Part shown: in pieces, positions 32,975 to 44,120 of the stretch
How the letters are laid out: every line of letters starts with the position of its first letter
Numbering within the stretch: position 1 is the stretch's first letter
The notes under the pieces: generated by a model
The model's input: the letters and a program-made list of their open reading frames with translations, nothing else
Databases searched by the model: none
What the model was told of the DNA's origin: nothing
Assembly: GCA_950295325.1 (NCBI GenBank)
Contig: OX485809.1
Coordinates: 20,784,144-20,848,143, forward strand
DNA from: Polytrichum commune
Taxonomy: Eukaryota > Streptophyta > Polytrichopsida > Polytrichales > Polytrichaceae
DNA length: 64,000 bases
Reading direction: 5' to 3'
Program-made: the position numbers and the translations under genes

Positions 32975-33500
32975 TGAGCTAGGTACTCATGATCAAGCTG
33001 CATGAGTATACGAATGAGAGCCCAAAAAACTCCCAAATGGCTTCACATGTGACACACCAACATGGCCTCAAGGAATCGATCTACACGTCAATTGGCACTT
33101 TAAGTGTTGAACCAAAGAGCATGGTACAATACTGTCTTTTGATAAGGTAGGAGTGCTCAATTTCGTCAATGATCTAACTTAATTTGACCTAATTTTTAAA
33201 AGAAATTGAAAATTGTCTCAATGTGGGTAGTTGTGCACTGTTGGATGAATATTAATGATGTTATTTTCTTAGGAGCCACGCCTTTCTGTAGAACCAAGAA
33301 TCACACGTGTTCACAACATACTCTACAAACTCCTTACACACAAGATTATTTTAGTAAAATATAGCAATACACTTACAATTTTAATAATTAATAATATAAT
33401 TAATAATATGTATTCATATTTAGATTACATTTATATATAGTTATTAACATAGGTATACATCTATATACTTTTGAATAATGATCAACCCCTATCATACAAC
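32975..33500. other. Intergenic, partly AT-rich
   Basis: About 33350-33480 is a TA-rich low-complexity stretch. No gene seen. Confidence 0.45.
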
Positions 33501-33706
33501 GAATTCCAAAAGTAATGCAACACCCTTTACATACATACAAAATTGACATCCTCTTGGAAACGGGAAAAACTTACGTCATGTGGTGTCAACACAATCTAAA
33601 TAAAGTATGTAGCTAGCCTCACATCAATTTACATGGTGATTGGACTCGAATGCCGGTAGTAAATGGTAGAAACGCGAATTGGGGTGTTGCATTACTTTTG
33701 GAACTC
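33501..33706. mobile_element. Small inverted-repeat element, Tc1-like ends
   Basis: TTCCAAAAGTAATGCAACAC at about 33504 is repeated in exact inverted orientation as GTGTTGCATTACTTTTGGAA ending at 33703. The spacer is about 155 bp. Such AGTAATGCAACAC ends resemble Tc1/mariner terminal repeats, and a decayed Tc1-like transposase follows from about 33.9 kb. Either a MITE or the terminus of that element. Confidence 0.6.
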
Positions 33707-33889
33707 TTCAAATTTGTTGAATTATGGGAGCAAACCATGTTATAGTATGCAATAACTCATTAGTTAATAATTTTACTTTGCATTCACAAGGTCCTTGATT
33801 CAATTCTCCCTTCCGTCATGCCCAAAACCTTCCTTAGGAATTCGTGCACAAGCTATTGCCCTCCATATTGAACAATAGAGTTGCCGTAC

Positions 33890-34790
33890 AATAACCAAGA
33901 TACTAGGAACAAAGCCATCAACAATTAATCGCATCGTTAAACGTTACTGAGCTAAGGGGAAGCTCATGCATCCATGCATTCTTAGTGAGAGGGATGATCG
34001 TTAGTTGGCTCGATTGGTGCAAACAAAAGAGTAGAGTATTGCAGTTAAATGTCAAATTGTTCTTTGAGAGGTATGAAATATCACAACTTTCCCTCACAAA
34101 TGTAAAAAAGGGCATTAAAGTGCCAAAGGCCACAATATGCAATTAAGAAGAAGTTTTTCCTATCGGATTGTCACAAACAATTAAAGCATGAATGGGCAAA
34201 AGAGCATAAGGATTGGATGGAGGAGCAATGTAGGAAAGTCAACATTGTGGGGTTTGATGGTGGAGAATGGTTGTTGGAAGAGGTGTGGTGTACCCCTAAG
34301 CAATTGCGTGGTTAATAAGTTTGTGAGGCACGGAGGAGGAACATCATGCTTTGGGGTTGCATGAGTTGGGAGGGCATGTTGGAGCTAACCAAAATCGAAG
34401 GAAAAATAAATAGCAAACATTCTTAGAACATCTTACGGAACAACATGAGCATGTTAGTTGTGAAGTTCAAATAAAATAAAATAGAGAAGTGGGTGCTCCA
34501 ACAAGATAACAACCCAAAACATATTAGTAGGTCAACAGTCAAATGGTTCAACTATCACATGATCACAAAACTGCCATGAAGTCCACAATCCTCGACACAC
34601 ATCCTATCAAACGCCTATGGAACGAAGTACATTGGTGCCTCCGACTCCATAAAGACCTCCCCACTAGCAAGGATGACTTTCGGAAGAAGTTGTAGGAGAA
34701 ATAGAACAACATTGAGGCAATACTACTCATAGCCCTCTCCTAGTTTGAGAAATCGATCTTCGAGCTTGGGTCCAACCTTGAGTCAAGAAG
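33890..34790 (+). pseudogene. Decayed Tc1-like transposase
   Basis: Across frames the plus strand retains the order of Tc1 transposase motifs. These are KPSTINRIVKRY in the helix-turn-helix region, ERDDR.LARLVQTK, HKDWMEEQCRKVNIVGFDGG at the first catalytic region, RNIMLWGCMSWEGMLELTKI, QQDNNPKHISRSTVKWFN around the second Asp, and a degraded IKRLWNEV segment where the third catalytic region should be. Many stops and frameshifts; not functional. It is distinct from the element at 40.6 kb, which lies on the other strand. Confidence 0.7.
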
Positions 34791-34879
34791 TGAGGGCAGG
34801 GGAGTGACATATTGAAGCGGAATGAAATGAAATTGATTTCAAAGTCCGGGAAGCCGAAAAGGCTAATGGGCCTGAAAGT

Positions 34880-36640
34880 AGACTAGGATGGTTTCAAACC
34901 AATCAATTCACTAGAGTGGCAGTGTGCGGTAGCCTTTGTGAGATAGAGGCTAATGTTAACTTGTTTGTCTAATTGAAAGAATGACTTGAGGTTCCCTAGA
35001 ACTACATTCTCAAATAATGATGGAGATTTATCATTGATGGGGTAGTATAGGGGACATTCCAACATGAAATGCACCTCATTTTCAATTGCATTTTTGGAGC
35101 AAAATTGGCATAATCTAGTATCTCTAGAGATAGGGATACTTGTCCATCATCTAGTTTCAATGGCAAGTCTATGGTTTGAGATGCGGTAGGCAACAATGAT
35201 CTTATGTTGTGGTGGAGTCAATGGTTGCTTCAAGTACAATTCACATTCATATTTTAAAAAATCCTTGTGGTGGAGGTAATCTAGTTTCTTCGTAGAGAGA
35301 TGGAAAGAGTTTCACTTTTTAGCAAGAGAAACCTCCTTGATATCAACCTATCTTGTTTTTTGATGTGGTTGGGTTGTCATGGGTTTCCAAATGAGATAAA
35401 CCCCATGATGTCTTTCACATGGTTATTGATTTGTACCAAGTGTTAAATCCTTGTTCAGCCAAGTGTTGGATTTTAAGGCTGCTTTACTGACTCGCCAAGA
35501 GGGAGATAGGTGAGCGAGTTCTTGTTGAAAGCCCATAGTAAGCTTGAGAGCATATAATTCTATGAGAAGTTCTCTGAATTCAACCACTAAGATATGATAG
35601 GTAGTCGAAGAACGCACTTTGATGTGAGATATCATATGCATCTTCATGCCCTTCTCAAAGACTATCCAATGAGAGTTATTCAAGTTGGCTCCCCAAATTT
35701 TGGTGCCATATGTGAAAATAGGAAGCACTAAAGCCTTGAATAGGTGAGATTTGAGTTCCCAACATGTGACGCCAAGTACTTCTTCTTTTCCTTAAAGTTC
35801 CCATCAAGGCTTTCATACCTACATCGCCTTTTATTGGATGGCTCAAAGTAACCATGTGAATAAAAATGATTCCCAAGGTATTTTTGTTCATGGGTGATCC
35901 CAATTTGGTCCATGTCTATGTAAAATGCCTCTTGGTTTAATTTCCTTTTGTTGCGGCCAAATATCATGATTTTAGTCTTAGCTAGATTGACTTCAAGGCT
36001 AGAAGAAGTGCAAAACTCATATAGCTTGTTCCAAAGTCTTTGTAGGCCTACGCCTGATCTAGAGAGTAAAACAACATCATCAACATAAAGAAGAATGGCA
36101 ACCATTGTGTTCAATAAACATAGAGAATCCCATTGATCTTGCCCAATTATGTTCCAAGTTCATCAATGTTCAAGCTGAATAGTATGGGGTAGATGGGACA
36201 TCCTTGTTTACCACCAATGTTAGACATTACTTCACCATGATATGTGTCATCATTTATTCAAACTTTTGTGTAGACTGCGGTGCACGTGGCTTTTACAACA
36301 TGTTGCAAATGAGGTGATATCCCTAGAGGAGATCCCAAAGCTTGTCACATGGGATTGTGTCAAAAGCTTTTTGGCAATCAACAAAGCAAGAATAGGGACA
36401 TCGACCTGCAAATATCTCTTGTTTGATTAAAGTACGTAGTGCAAGGATGTGGTCCAAAGTAGATCTATCTTCCTTGAAACCTACCTGTCCCCTCGCCCTG
36501 ACTGATTTCAATTTTGTCCATCGACTATTTACTTTTTTCTAAAATCAAGCCATAAAACTTGCCAAAGATTATTCCTAGCATTATGATCCTATAGTTCCCC
36601 AAGGAAGTGAGTTTCCAAGGTAATTCAATGATGAAGTATA
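34880..36640 (-). pseudogene. Decayed LINE reverse transcriptase
   Basis: Read on the minus strand from 36640 down, motifs occur in the canonical order. IIFGKFYGLI is upstream. RGQVGFKEDRSTLDHILALR and CFVDCQKAFDTIP give RT motifs. LLYVDDVVLLS is the catalytic YxDD box at about 36095-36060, and EVNLAKTKIMIFGR follows it. FTYGTKIWGANL marks the post-RT region, and a C-terminal HFMLECPLYYP zinc-knuckle region lies near 35070. Several frameshifts and stops separate these pieces. A non-LTR retrotransposon relic on the basis of the YVDD and post-RT motifs. Endonuclease and 5' ORF were not found. Confidence 0.8.
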
Positions 36641-36834
36641 AAATGAAAGGGTTTATTTGGACCCCGAATCTCTTGAACCTGGACTAGTGAATTTTTTTGA
36701 GCCTCTGTTATGGTTTTTACGGCTAATACATTTTTGGGGATAAAATATTCGAGCACATATCCCCTCTGTTTTGGCAGATGATATCATCGTGATCTTCCCA
36801 ATTGTGTAGAATGTCGCCTTTCATTTAAATCTAA

Positions 36835-37333
36835 GGGCCACTTCACACACGAGCCAAGAGCCGTGACCATGAAATTGTGAGAGCCCAAAAGAAAGTGTCC
36901 AAAGGCCGTCCCAACACACCTCCAAAATAATGTAGTGTGGTCATGGACCCTCAAGTGTAGTGTGAAGTCATATGTGACCGGACCCTCGATCGAATGCTAT
37001 TTCAATGAATGTCTATTCATGTGAGTCCTCACACATGATAAAATAGAATAAACCAATGGTTGTGAGTGTTCGGAGTGCCATGGTCTCCCGGTTTTGTGTT
37101 AGGCCTACCTCCAAGAGGTGGTTTTTGAAAACAATCCAAGTCACCATGAAACATGATCCATTTGATGCCATGTAGGAATCCATGTGGACGTTACATCCAT
37201 CTTGCATTCACATACTCCGTTGGTCCCTCAAGCGAAGTGTGAAGCGAACTTGGACCAGCTCCACCTTTTCCACCAATGAGAGTGCTTGACGTGTAATGCT
37301 CACGGGCTCTCAGTCCCGTGTGTGAAGTGGCCC
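36835..37333 (+). mobile_element. PIF/Harbinger-type MITE, family H2, copy 2
   Basis: 499 bp. Ends are GGGCCACTTCACACACGAGC and its inverted counterpart at the right. The TAA duplication is perfect (36832-36834 and 37334-37336), diagnostic for PIF/Harbinger. About 85-90 percent similar by eye to copy 1 at 25305-25810. Confidence 0.88.
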
Positions 37334-37562
37334 TAAACTTGGATGAGATATTACCTTTTACAATTGTTCGCATTTTTCTTCCAATAACATGGATGCAGAT
37401 AGCTTCTTCTCTCTTGAGAAGGCCACTTTCTGCACTCCTTGTTAAAAAAAAAGGGAACAAAAATAAAACCCCCTGACTTGGACACTCATGTAATAAACCC
37501 ACCCTAAAATTGGAGTAGAGGAAGAAGGAGCAGGGTGATGTCTGTGGAGATTTTTGAGCACA

Positions 37563-38010
37563 ATCAGTCAAGATCCGAGTGTCTTCAAGTCCAACCGGTT
37601 ACATGCTGACATCTTTCAGTTCTTCTCAATAAATCGGAGGTATATTCTATAGATTCCCCTCAAATGATGTGTAATTCTCCTCAAGTCTCGAGCTTCAACA
37701 GGTTAATCCTCAAACTCAACCAGCTCATGTGTAACTAGCGGTTGGTTTGGTTCTCCATGTTCATTATGTTGTTGTCAGGGAGAACTGACAGCTAGTTACA
37801 CATAAACCGGTTGAGTTTGAGAATAACCACTAGTTGAAGTTGGAGACTTCAGGAGAATTACTGATCATTTTAGAGGAATCTATGGAAGAATATACCTCAC
37901 ATGAATGAAAGAAGCAAAACCGGAAGATATCAACATGTAACCGGCTGGATTCAGAATCACTATGATCTTGACCGACTGTATATGCCCAAAAACTTCCCAG
38001 GCCGTTGGGG
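37563..38010. repeat. S1 units in inverted head-to-head pair
   Basis: The left arm (about 37563-37760, minus) and the right arm (about 37785-38010, plus) are both S1 units and pair with each other over about 200 bp with a short spacer. Both contain GTTACACAT, TTGAGTTTGAG, GAGGAGAATTAC or GGAGAATTAC, ATATACCTC and CATGTAACCGG. The transcript of this interval could fold into a long hairpin. It may be a fold-back transposon or two chance insertions of the S1 family. Confidence 0.8.
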
Positions 38011-39879
38011 GGGGGGCTTTTCATCACTGAGGAGGACTTGGAATACAGTAACAATAAGTTAGCGAGGTGGGTATAGAGGCTGGGGCCCTCTTGATGCCCA
38101 TCAATGCGAGCTCTCTTTTATGGTGCTGGCAGGTGGTCCTTCCATGGATCGTCATCTTCGTACAGTCTCTGACTCTTTTTTGACTTCCTGGACATGGCAT
38201 GGCATTCTGGGACGGACGGACACACACACACGCACACAAGTTACGTAACAACTCACATCATAAATAAGGCCCCTCCACACCATTGATCGCCATTTTGGCC
38301 GAATGCTCGAGACCAATAATTCGGCGGTCAAAGGTTCGCGGAGAAAGATAGGAGGCGTTCGTTCATTCGTTTGTTCAGACTGATTTCGATCATTCTGCCT
38401 GCCTGCCTGCCTGCTCGCTCTCGAGTCTCTCGTCCCACGCCTGCCAAAGGATGAGACAAAGGAAGTTGTTGCTTTAGGCTCCCTCTCGTGTTCACAACCA
38501 TCGATTGTGAGATCAACCTCCTGTCGTTTGGTCAATGGAACGGGTCACTCGGCCGTTTCACGACAAGCATGTGAGACTTGGGCAGCGTCGTTGAAAAATA
38601 CATAGAATGTAGCTCTAGAGTACACCGTCGCATCAAGTCGCATGCGTTTGTAGTGTTTCCGTGATCATGGGGAGTGAGAATATTGAAATAGGGTGGTCCA
38701 TGATGATCTCTACGTTGGTTCCTAAAAAGCTTAAAGGAGTCTCTTGGAAGTCTGGTGTCCGGTAGGCTCTCGTACTCCTCTTGTCTTGCCTGGCGAGACA
38801 TTGTGGGTGAGAGTTACTTGCGACATCTATCATCTATGTGGCATCTTAAATACTAGACATAGACATGCAGAGAGCATGTATGTGTCGATGTTCCTTTGAC
38901 CGTGGGAAGCGAAAACAATGAAGAGGGTCGCCCATGTGATCTATGAAACGATTGCTGGCAAGATCAAAGAAGTTCGTTATCCGACTTGGTCTTGCATATT
39001 ACTTGGTGTGTGCTATCTCTAACACATTTGCAACACGTGAAGTAGACTTAAATTCGTAGAGTTGTTTGCCTTCACTCCGGTTTCCACATGCCTAGTAAGT
39101 GGGCCTGCTTCCACCCTCCAACCTTGCTTTTGGCAACAACACTTGGTTGGCTCATGCAATATGCCGAGGTGCCAATCGAGTGGCAGTGAGTGGGGAGTGG
39201 CAATTTGGACCGGAAGTGGGAAATGTACGAGTTGCTCCAAGTATGTCACATATGAAGTGCAAGCTTTGTGGTCCTATTAAGCTGTGGCAATTTCCAACTT
39301 CACAAACATTTTTGACCGCTGGAATGATCAAAAATTGTCTCGTCTAATTTGCAATCGCAAAGTTCAAAGACTGTCATTCTCAAGTTTCATCAAAATTGGA
39401 AATTCACAGTATGCAAAGATAAGAAGAGGTCAAATTCTCCATCTATAACTTAAACGATCATGTAGGCCCTCGCATTGAACTTGGAATGTTATGGTCACTC
39501 CACTGTCATCATAACATGTGCTTTTGTGTTATCTGTCTTTGGTTGGTTACAAGTCTTGGCATACATCAATGAATTATAGATGTTCCGTTACTTACACATT
39601 GCAAGTTTTGCTTGTGCTTATCTGGATGTTTGATTCTACATATAAGCTTGATAAAGGGATGTATACCATTCCTATTCATCAAATTGCAAACACTGTTGTA
39701 TGCTGTGAAGCTACATTAAGGTATGTGACTCTATTGCAGGCACTTCCAACTGCACGAACACTTTTGGCCATTGCTTCAAATCAGAAATATTCTCACATGG
39801 ATAGAAATTGCGACTCGTGCAAATTGTCATTTCAAGTTTCAAAATCAGAGATGAAATGTAACAGTTGTTAGAGGGCAAA
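38011..39879. other. Intergenic with microsatellites
   Basis: (CA)n at about 38220-38240 and (CTGC)n at about 38396-38413. Two segments near 39290-39440 and 39720-39860 are loosely similar to each other and to sequence at 44.0-44.1 kb (CACTTTTGGCCATTG, TCATTTCAAGTTTCA). They look like extended R1-related repeat rather than genes. Confidence 0.45.
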
Positions 39880-40080
39880 GTTAGAAGATTCTCTTTCTCT
39901 TCAAGTGACCACATAGACCCTCTCAACTGTGTTCATAATTGAACCTAGAATGGGTAATACAATTTGAGTAATCCAATCTCATTCTAAGAAATTCATTTTG
40001 AAATTCATCCTTAACTCCAACCCTTGTCGTATACTATTCAAATATAGGTGCTCAATCAAGAAGGGTGACCACATGTCTTA
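39880..40080 (+). repeat. R1 repeat, partial
   Basis: Carries AGATTCTCTTTCTCTTCAAG, TTCATAATTGAACCTAGAAT and ATTCAAATATAGGTGCTCAA followed by AAGAAGGGTGACCACATG. Right half only. Confidence 0.65.
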
Positions 40081-40384
40081 ACCTAGATTGTGTTTGCTCG
40101 AGATTAAGAATTGACCCATTTGTAGACACTTCTCAAGACAAACAAAGTATCTTAGAATGGTATATGGTTGGACACATATTTTTGGGGATTTTTTTTTGCC
40201 ATGCGTCCTATTTGATTTGGCCAGGACCTTGTTGAATCCCATATGGAAATCACCTTTCAACATTCTCACTATTGAATCAAACATCATCCCATGGTATTTC
40301 TAAATCCGATTGCAAAGATTAACCTCCATACACATGCAATCTTGTATGCGCTAGAGAGAATACTTATATGTGTGATGTAGTCCA

Positions 40385-40610
40385 ATACATGTGGATATAT
40401 ACTACTTAAGGTAAGTGGGCTTGAAACGTACACTTTCAACTTTGCACCTACTTCTCTTGGGATAATAAACATTATGTTAGTGTGAGAGATTAACCAATCC
40501 AAACTGAAGTACCAATCATTTTCCCCATAATGCCCAGATTATGAATATTTTACTTATTGCCCATTCCTTGTCAAACTGAAACTTATTTTGCCTATTTAAT
40601 CGATCATATA
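40385..40610 (+). repeat. R1 repeat, left part (split by Tc1-like element)
   Basis: Starts ACTTAAGGTAAGTGGGCTTG and passes through TTTGCACCTACTTCTCTTGG, GTGAGAGATTAACCAATCC and TTAATCGATCATATA, where the Tc1-like element begins. It continues at 42779. Confidence 0.75.
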
Positions 40611-42778
40611 CACTAATTCTCAAAACTGAGTAAGTGACTCACTACATCACTTTTCACACACAATGTCAAGCAAATAAAAACAAAAACATACAAATTTCAC
40701 TTATGTTAATAATCAAAGTCTAGTACATCATTTCCAAAGTCTCATGTTTATTACAAAACTACACATGGAGAACAATGATATGAAGAGAACTATATACATT
40801 GACTCAGTTTTGTAACCTACATCTATCGATTGATCAATAATTTGTCCACCCTCCTTTAGAAGCTAAAACAACTTGGATACGATTGGGCATGCTATGATAA
40901 ATCTTTTGACATTGCTCAGGAGTGACGGAATGGAAAGAATCTTGCACAAACTCCCACAATTGAAGCATTCCTTAAGTTGGTGTTGGATACACATTTAATT
41001 TCCGTTTCACAAGTGCTTACACATGCTCCATTGGATTTAGGTCAAGTGATTGAGGAGGCCAAGTAAGTACATCAAAATTTTGCATTGACAACCGCTACTT
41101 GATCTATTTTGCAATATGTTTAGGATCATTATCATGCTAAAATATGGCAAGAGAAGGGTTGAAACAATACCATTCAACTATCTTCATGACCCCATCTTGA
41201 AGAAAGCTAAGATACAGAGCTTGTGTCATCTTCCCTCTGTCTTGCATATGCAATCCATGCCATAGGAAGTCCTACAACCCCAAACAAAAATTACACCACC
41301 TCCGGGTGCAAGCATAGTCAAGTACACAACTTCATTACCATGCATAGGTTAAAATGAAAATGATTCATAACTATATACTAACTTTGAATTTTGTGAAGGA
41401 AACAATCAAAACATTTGCAAAACACATTGATCTAAAAAGCCAAGCAATTCATGTTGATAAATGTTTTTCAAGAGAAGTCTACATATTTTAGAAGACAAAG
41501 CAAGTAGTGTGCAGGTAGGTGTGTTCAACACGTAATTATCTTTTTTTTAATATGATAAAATTACATTAAATTTATTATTTTCTACAAATTTTTTGATCAT
41601 GCTTTCAATTCTGTAATGAGTTCAAGGAATATGAAAAAAAAATCCAACTTCAAAATTTTTAAGGTCTTGAAATCTACGTTCAAAACCATATTTAGCCATT
41701 ACCTTTTGAGCAATACTTTTAATGATAAGTTTTGAAAATCTCATCTTGATATTCTATATTTGAGTACCTAACACAACAATAAAGGGCATCATGAAAAAAA
41801 TCCATTCTAAATAACACTTTGCTATTACTTTTAGGCGTTTGACCAAAAGAATTATGCTTTCAATATACCGGTGCATTTTTTCCATACACTTGATTGTGAT
41901 TGCTCCCCTCCGTGTATAACCATATGAATCACATGATGAGCATGTAATTGAGATTCTCCATCCCTCACTAAACACCAAGCGCAACCATCAGATTGAAATC
42001 GATTGATCTTAGTCTCATCACTAAAAATCACCTTATACCTATCATGAATAGTCCAATCTTGATGACGTTGAGCAAATTCCAACTTGCAAAGCACATTCTT
42101 GTCATGAGCAACGACTTCATCTACTTCTCTAATGAAGTGCATGCCTCACTATGTTGGTGCTCACTCAAAGCACATTCAAGTGCTCGCTCAAAGCATTCCG
42201 CATGTCTACAACATTATCTAATCCACCAACTGTGATGGCTTTTACACATGCTCGTCATTAAGCAAGGGTGATGCTACTTGGGTGCCCTCCTCTTGAAGGC
42301 TCTACAAGAGGAATGCACTCTCTACAAATCCTAGAGCATATAAATTGAGAGATATTCTCTACTTTTGACACTTCACATGTGCAACATGTTGCAACAAGGC
42401 TATAACATCAACCTCTTCTCCTCTAGTAATGCTCTCATGGGCAAAGAAAACCTTCAAAATTATAATAGAATGTCCTAAGAGACCACACCACTAACCAAAA
42501 TTGAGAGAAAGAACCCTAGGCGGTGTTGTGAACTTATTCTTGTAATTGAAGGTGAGTGATGAAAACAATTACAAAATTAAGTCAATAAACCTAAGTTCAT
42601 TCGAAATGCAATTTCTCTCTTATGGCTACAATACTCAAGCTTAAATTTGGAAGGATGATAGCCAACTTGGTTGCCAATGTGACCCAATTTACACTTTGGC
42701 AAAAAGATCAATACTCTTTCAAATATAGCTTCCCAAAATTTATTTTTTTATTGATTGACTCAGTTTTGAGAGTCAGTG
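40611..42778 (-). mobile_element. Tc1-like DNA transposon, 2168 bp
   Basis: The inverted repeats begin CACTAATTCTCAAAACTGAG at the left and, reverse-complemented, CACTGACTCTCAAAACTGAG at the right. A TA duplication flanks them (40609-40610 and 42779-42780). Removing the element and one TA rejoins the two halves of an R1 repeat at its ATCATATA site. It encodes, on the minus strand, a mutated transposase. Inverted ends, TA target and transposase motifs together define a Tc1/mariner-superfamily element. The copy cannot encode an active transposase in its present form. Confidence 0.9.
40840..42300 (-). pseudogene. Tc1-like transposase, DD34E type, inactivated
   Basis: Motifs on the minus strand in order: KAITVGGLDNVVDMRNALSE in the N-terminal DNA-binding part (about 42240), KVIFSDETKINRFQSDG with the first catalytic Asp (about 42030), a HDNDPKHIAK segment with the second Asp (about 41138), and WPPQSLDLNPMEHV with the third acidic residue (about 41030). 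A C-terminal SMPNRIQVVLASKGGWTNY (about 40900-40840) matches the Tc1 end. Counting through two stops, 34 positions separate the second Asp from the final Glu, giving DD34E. Plant mariner elements known to me are DD39D, so this is the Tc1 branch as in animals and fungi. Stops at several places, including two between the catalytic residues. Confidence 0.8.
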
Positions 42779-42965
42779 TATGTCCCACCAATTATGTTGA
42801 CTATTAAACCTAGACAATTAACAGATCTTGAGGACTTCCAAACTCTTTGAGCACGAGTCTTTTTGATGCCATTCTTAGATCCACACACCACTCCAATATA
42901 GGTGTTTGATGAATTACATTATCCAATACACTAGACCCACTTATCTTACTAGGTATTCAAATTAA
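42779..42965 (+). repeat. R1 repeat, right part after Tc1-like element
   Basis: Continues R1 with TATGTTGACTATTAAACCTA, CACGAGTCTTTTTGATGCC and CACCACTCCAATATAGGTGT. With 40385-40610 it reconstitutes one R1 copy. Confidence 0.75.
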
Positions 42966-43204
42966 TCAATTCACATGCGGTAGAATAAGTTGATGAACCA
43001 ACTGAGTGATGTGAGTGGCTTGAGTGCGGCCTCCATCAAATGCAAGTGTTGAGCAAATCCATGACTCAGCACTGTGTACAATAATGTCACTAGAGACCAG
43101 TAACTGGATCACATTTGATTGATCAACTACACGTTTTAGATTTGCACTTGCCAGCAAATTGATGTCGAGTTAATGGGTACCTGGACATTGAGTATAAAAC
43201 AATG

Positions 43205-43370
43205 TGAAAATCTCTACTTTAAGCATGTGTGCCTTATGTGGTCACTCTTCTTCATTGGACACCTACATTTGAGTCATTGAGGGCAAGGCTTGTGATTTAA
43301 TATGAACATCAAATTGACACATGTTATAACAAGATTGAACTATGTGTTCAAAATATAGACATTATTCTAA
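43205..43370 (-). repeat. R1 repeat, reverse copy, first part
   Basis: In reverse complement: ACTCAAATGTAGGTGTCCAA, TGAAGAAGAGTGACCACATA, and ATGTGTCAATTTGATGTTC. The copy is cut by the H3 MITE at 43371 and resumes at 43901. Confidence 0.65.
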
Positions 43371-43900
43371 TGGGGCATTCCCACCTGACTTTAGTTAAGA
43401 CCCAAAGTATTTCCTAAAAACCGGGTAAAGCTCCCTCGGTTATAGCGGAGGCATCCAACTATCCCAATGCACCTACAAGAATTTGCTCCGGAGATTTCAA
43501 GTAGGTTTTAGTTAAGTAGCTTTCATACATGTTCATGGTTTTATCTACCAAGCAATGAATGTTGGGTAGTTTTTGTCCCATCCCCAAATGCCTTACTACT
43601 CACCTATCTTACCATCAGTTTTTGTTAATGGAGCTCCTCGTGCCCTCATAGCTAAGACTAAAAAGCAACCAATCACAAGGGTGGGAGGCAACACTTTTAA
43701 AGTTCCTATATTCTTGCCTCATGTTTAGGTACCGATGGGAGGGTTGGTGGTTGAGGCTTAAAACCTCCACTTTTAAGCCATGCCACATCATTTGCCACCT
43801 AGGCTCGGCACTAAAAAGAGCCGTATGTGTGAACCCTAGATAACTAAAACCACTTTTAGACTAAAACTACTTCTAACTAATGTCAAGTGGGAATGCCCCA
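43371..43900 (+). mobile_element. MITE family H3, copy 2
   Basis: 530 bp with 14-bp perfect inverted ends TGGGGCATTCCCAC followed by imperfect TGACTTTAGTTA (left) and TGACATTAGTTA (right, reverse complement). Flanks are TAA (43368-43370) and TAG (43901-43903), consistent with a PIF/Harbinger-type 3-bp duplication after one change. It sits inside a reverse R1 copy, at that repeat's CTAGGTTCAA site. The diverged sister copy is at 20482-21015. Confidence 0.75.
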
Positions 43901-44120
43901 TAGGTTCAAAAGTTAACACAATTGAAAGGGCCTATGCAATCACTTAAAGAATAAAAATCCTCACTTTGACCTCTTATATCTTTTGTATCTTGACTTTGAA
44001 TCTGAAACTCAAAATGACAATGTGCGTGACTTGCAATTGCTAATATGATGAGAAAGTTCATGAACCTATCCAATGGCCAAAATTGCATTTGGAGTTGGGA
44101 CTGCCCACAGTAGGCCCTCA
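43901..44120 (-). repeat. R1 repeat, reverse copy, second part (extended subtype)
   Basis: Reverse complement includes GTTAACTTTTGAACCTA, AAAGTGAGGATTTTTATTCT and an upstream extension GCAATTGCAAGTCACGCACA and AATTTTGGCCATTGG, also seen near 39.3-39.9 kb. This suggests that R1 is part of a longer element. Confidence 0.6.
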
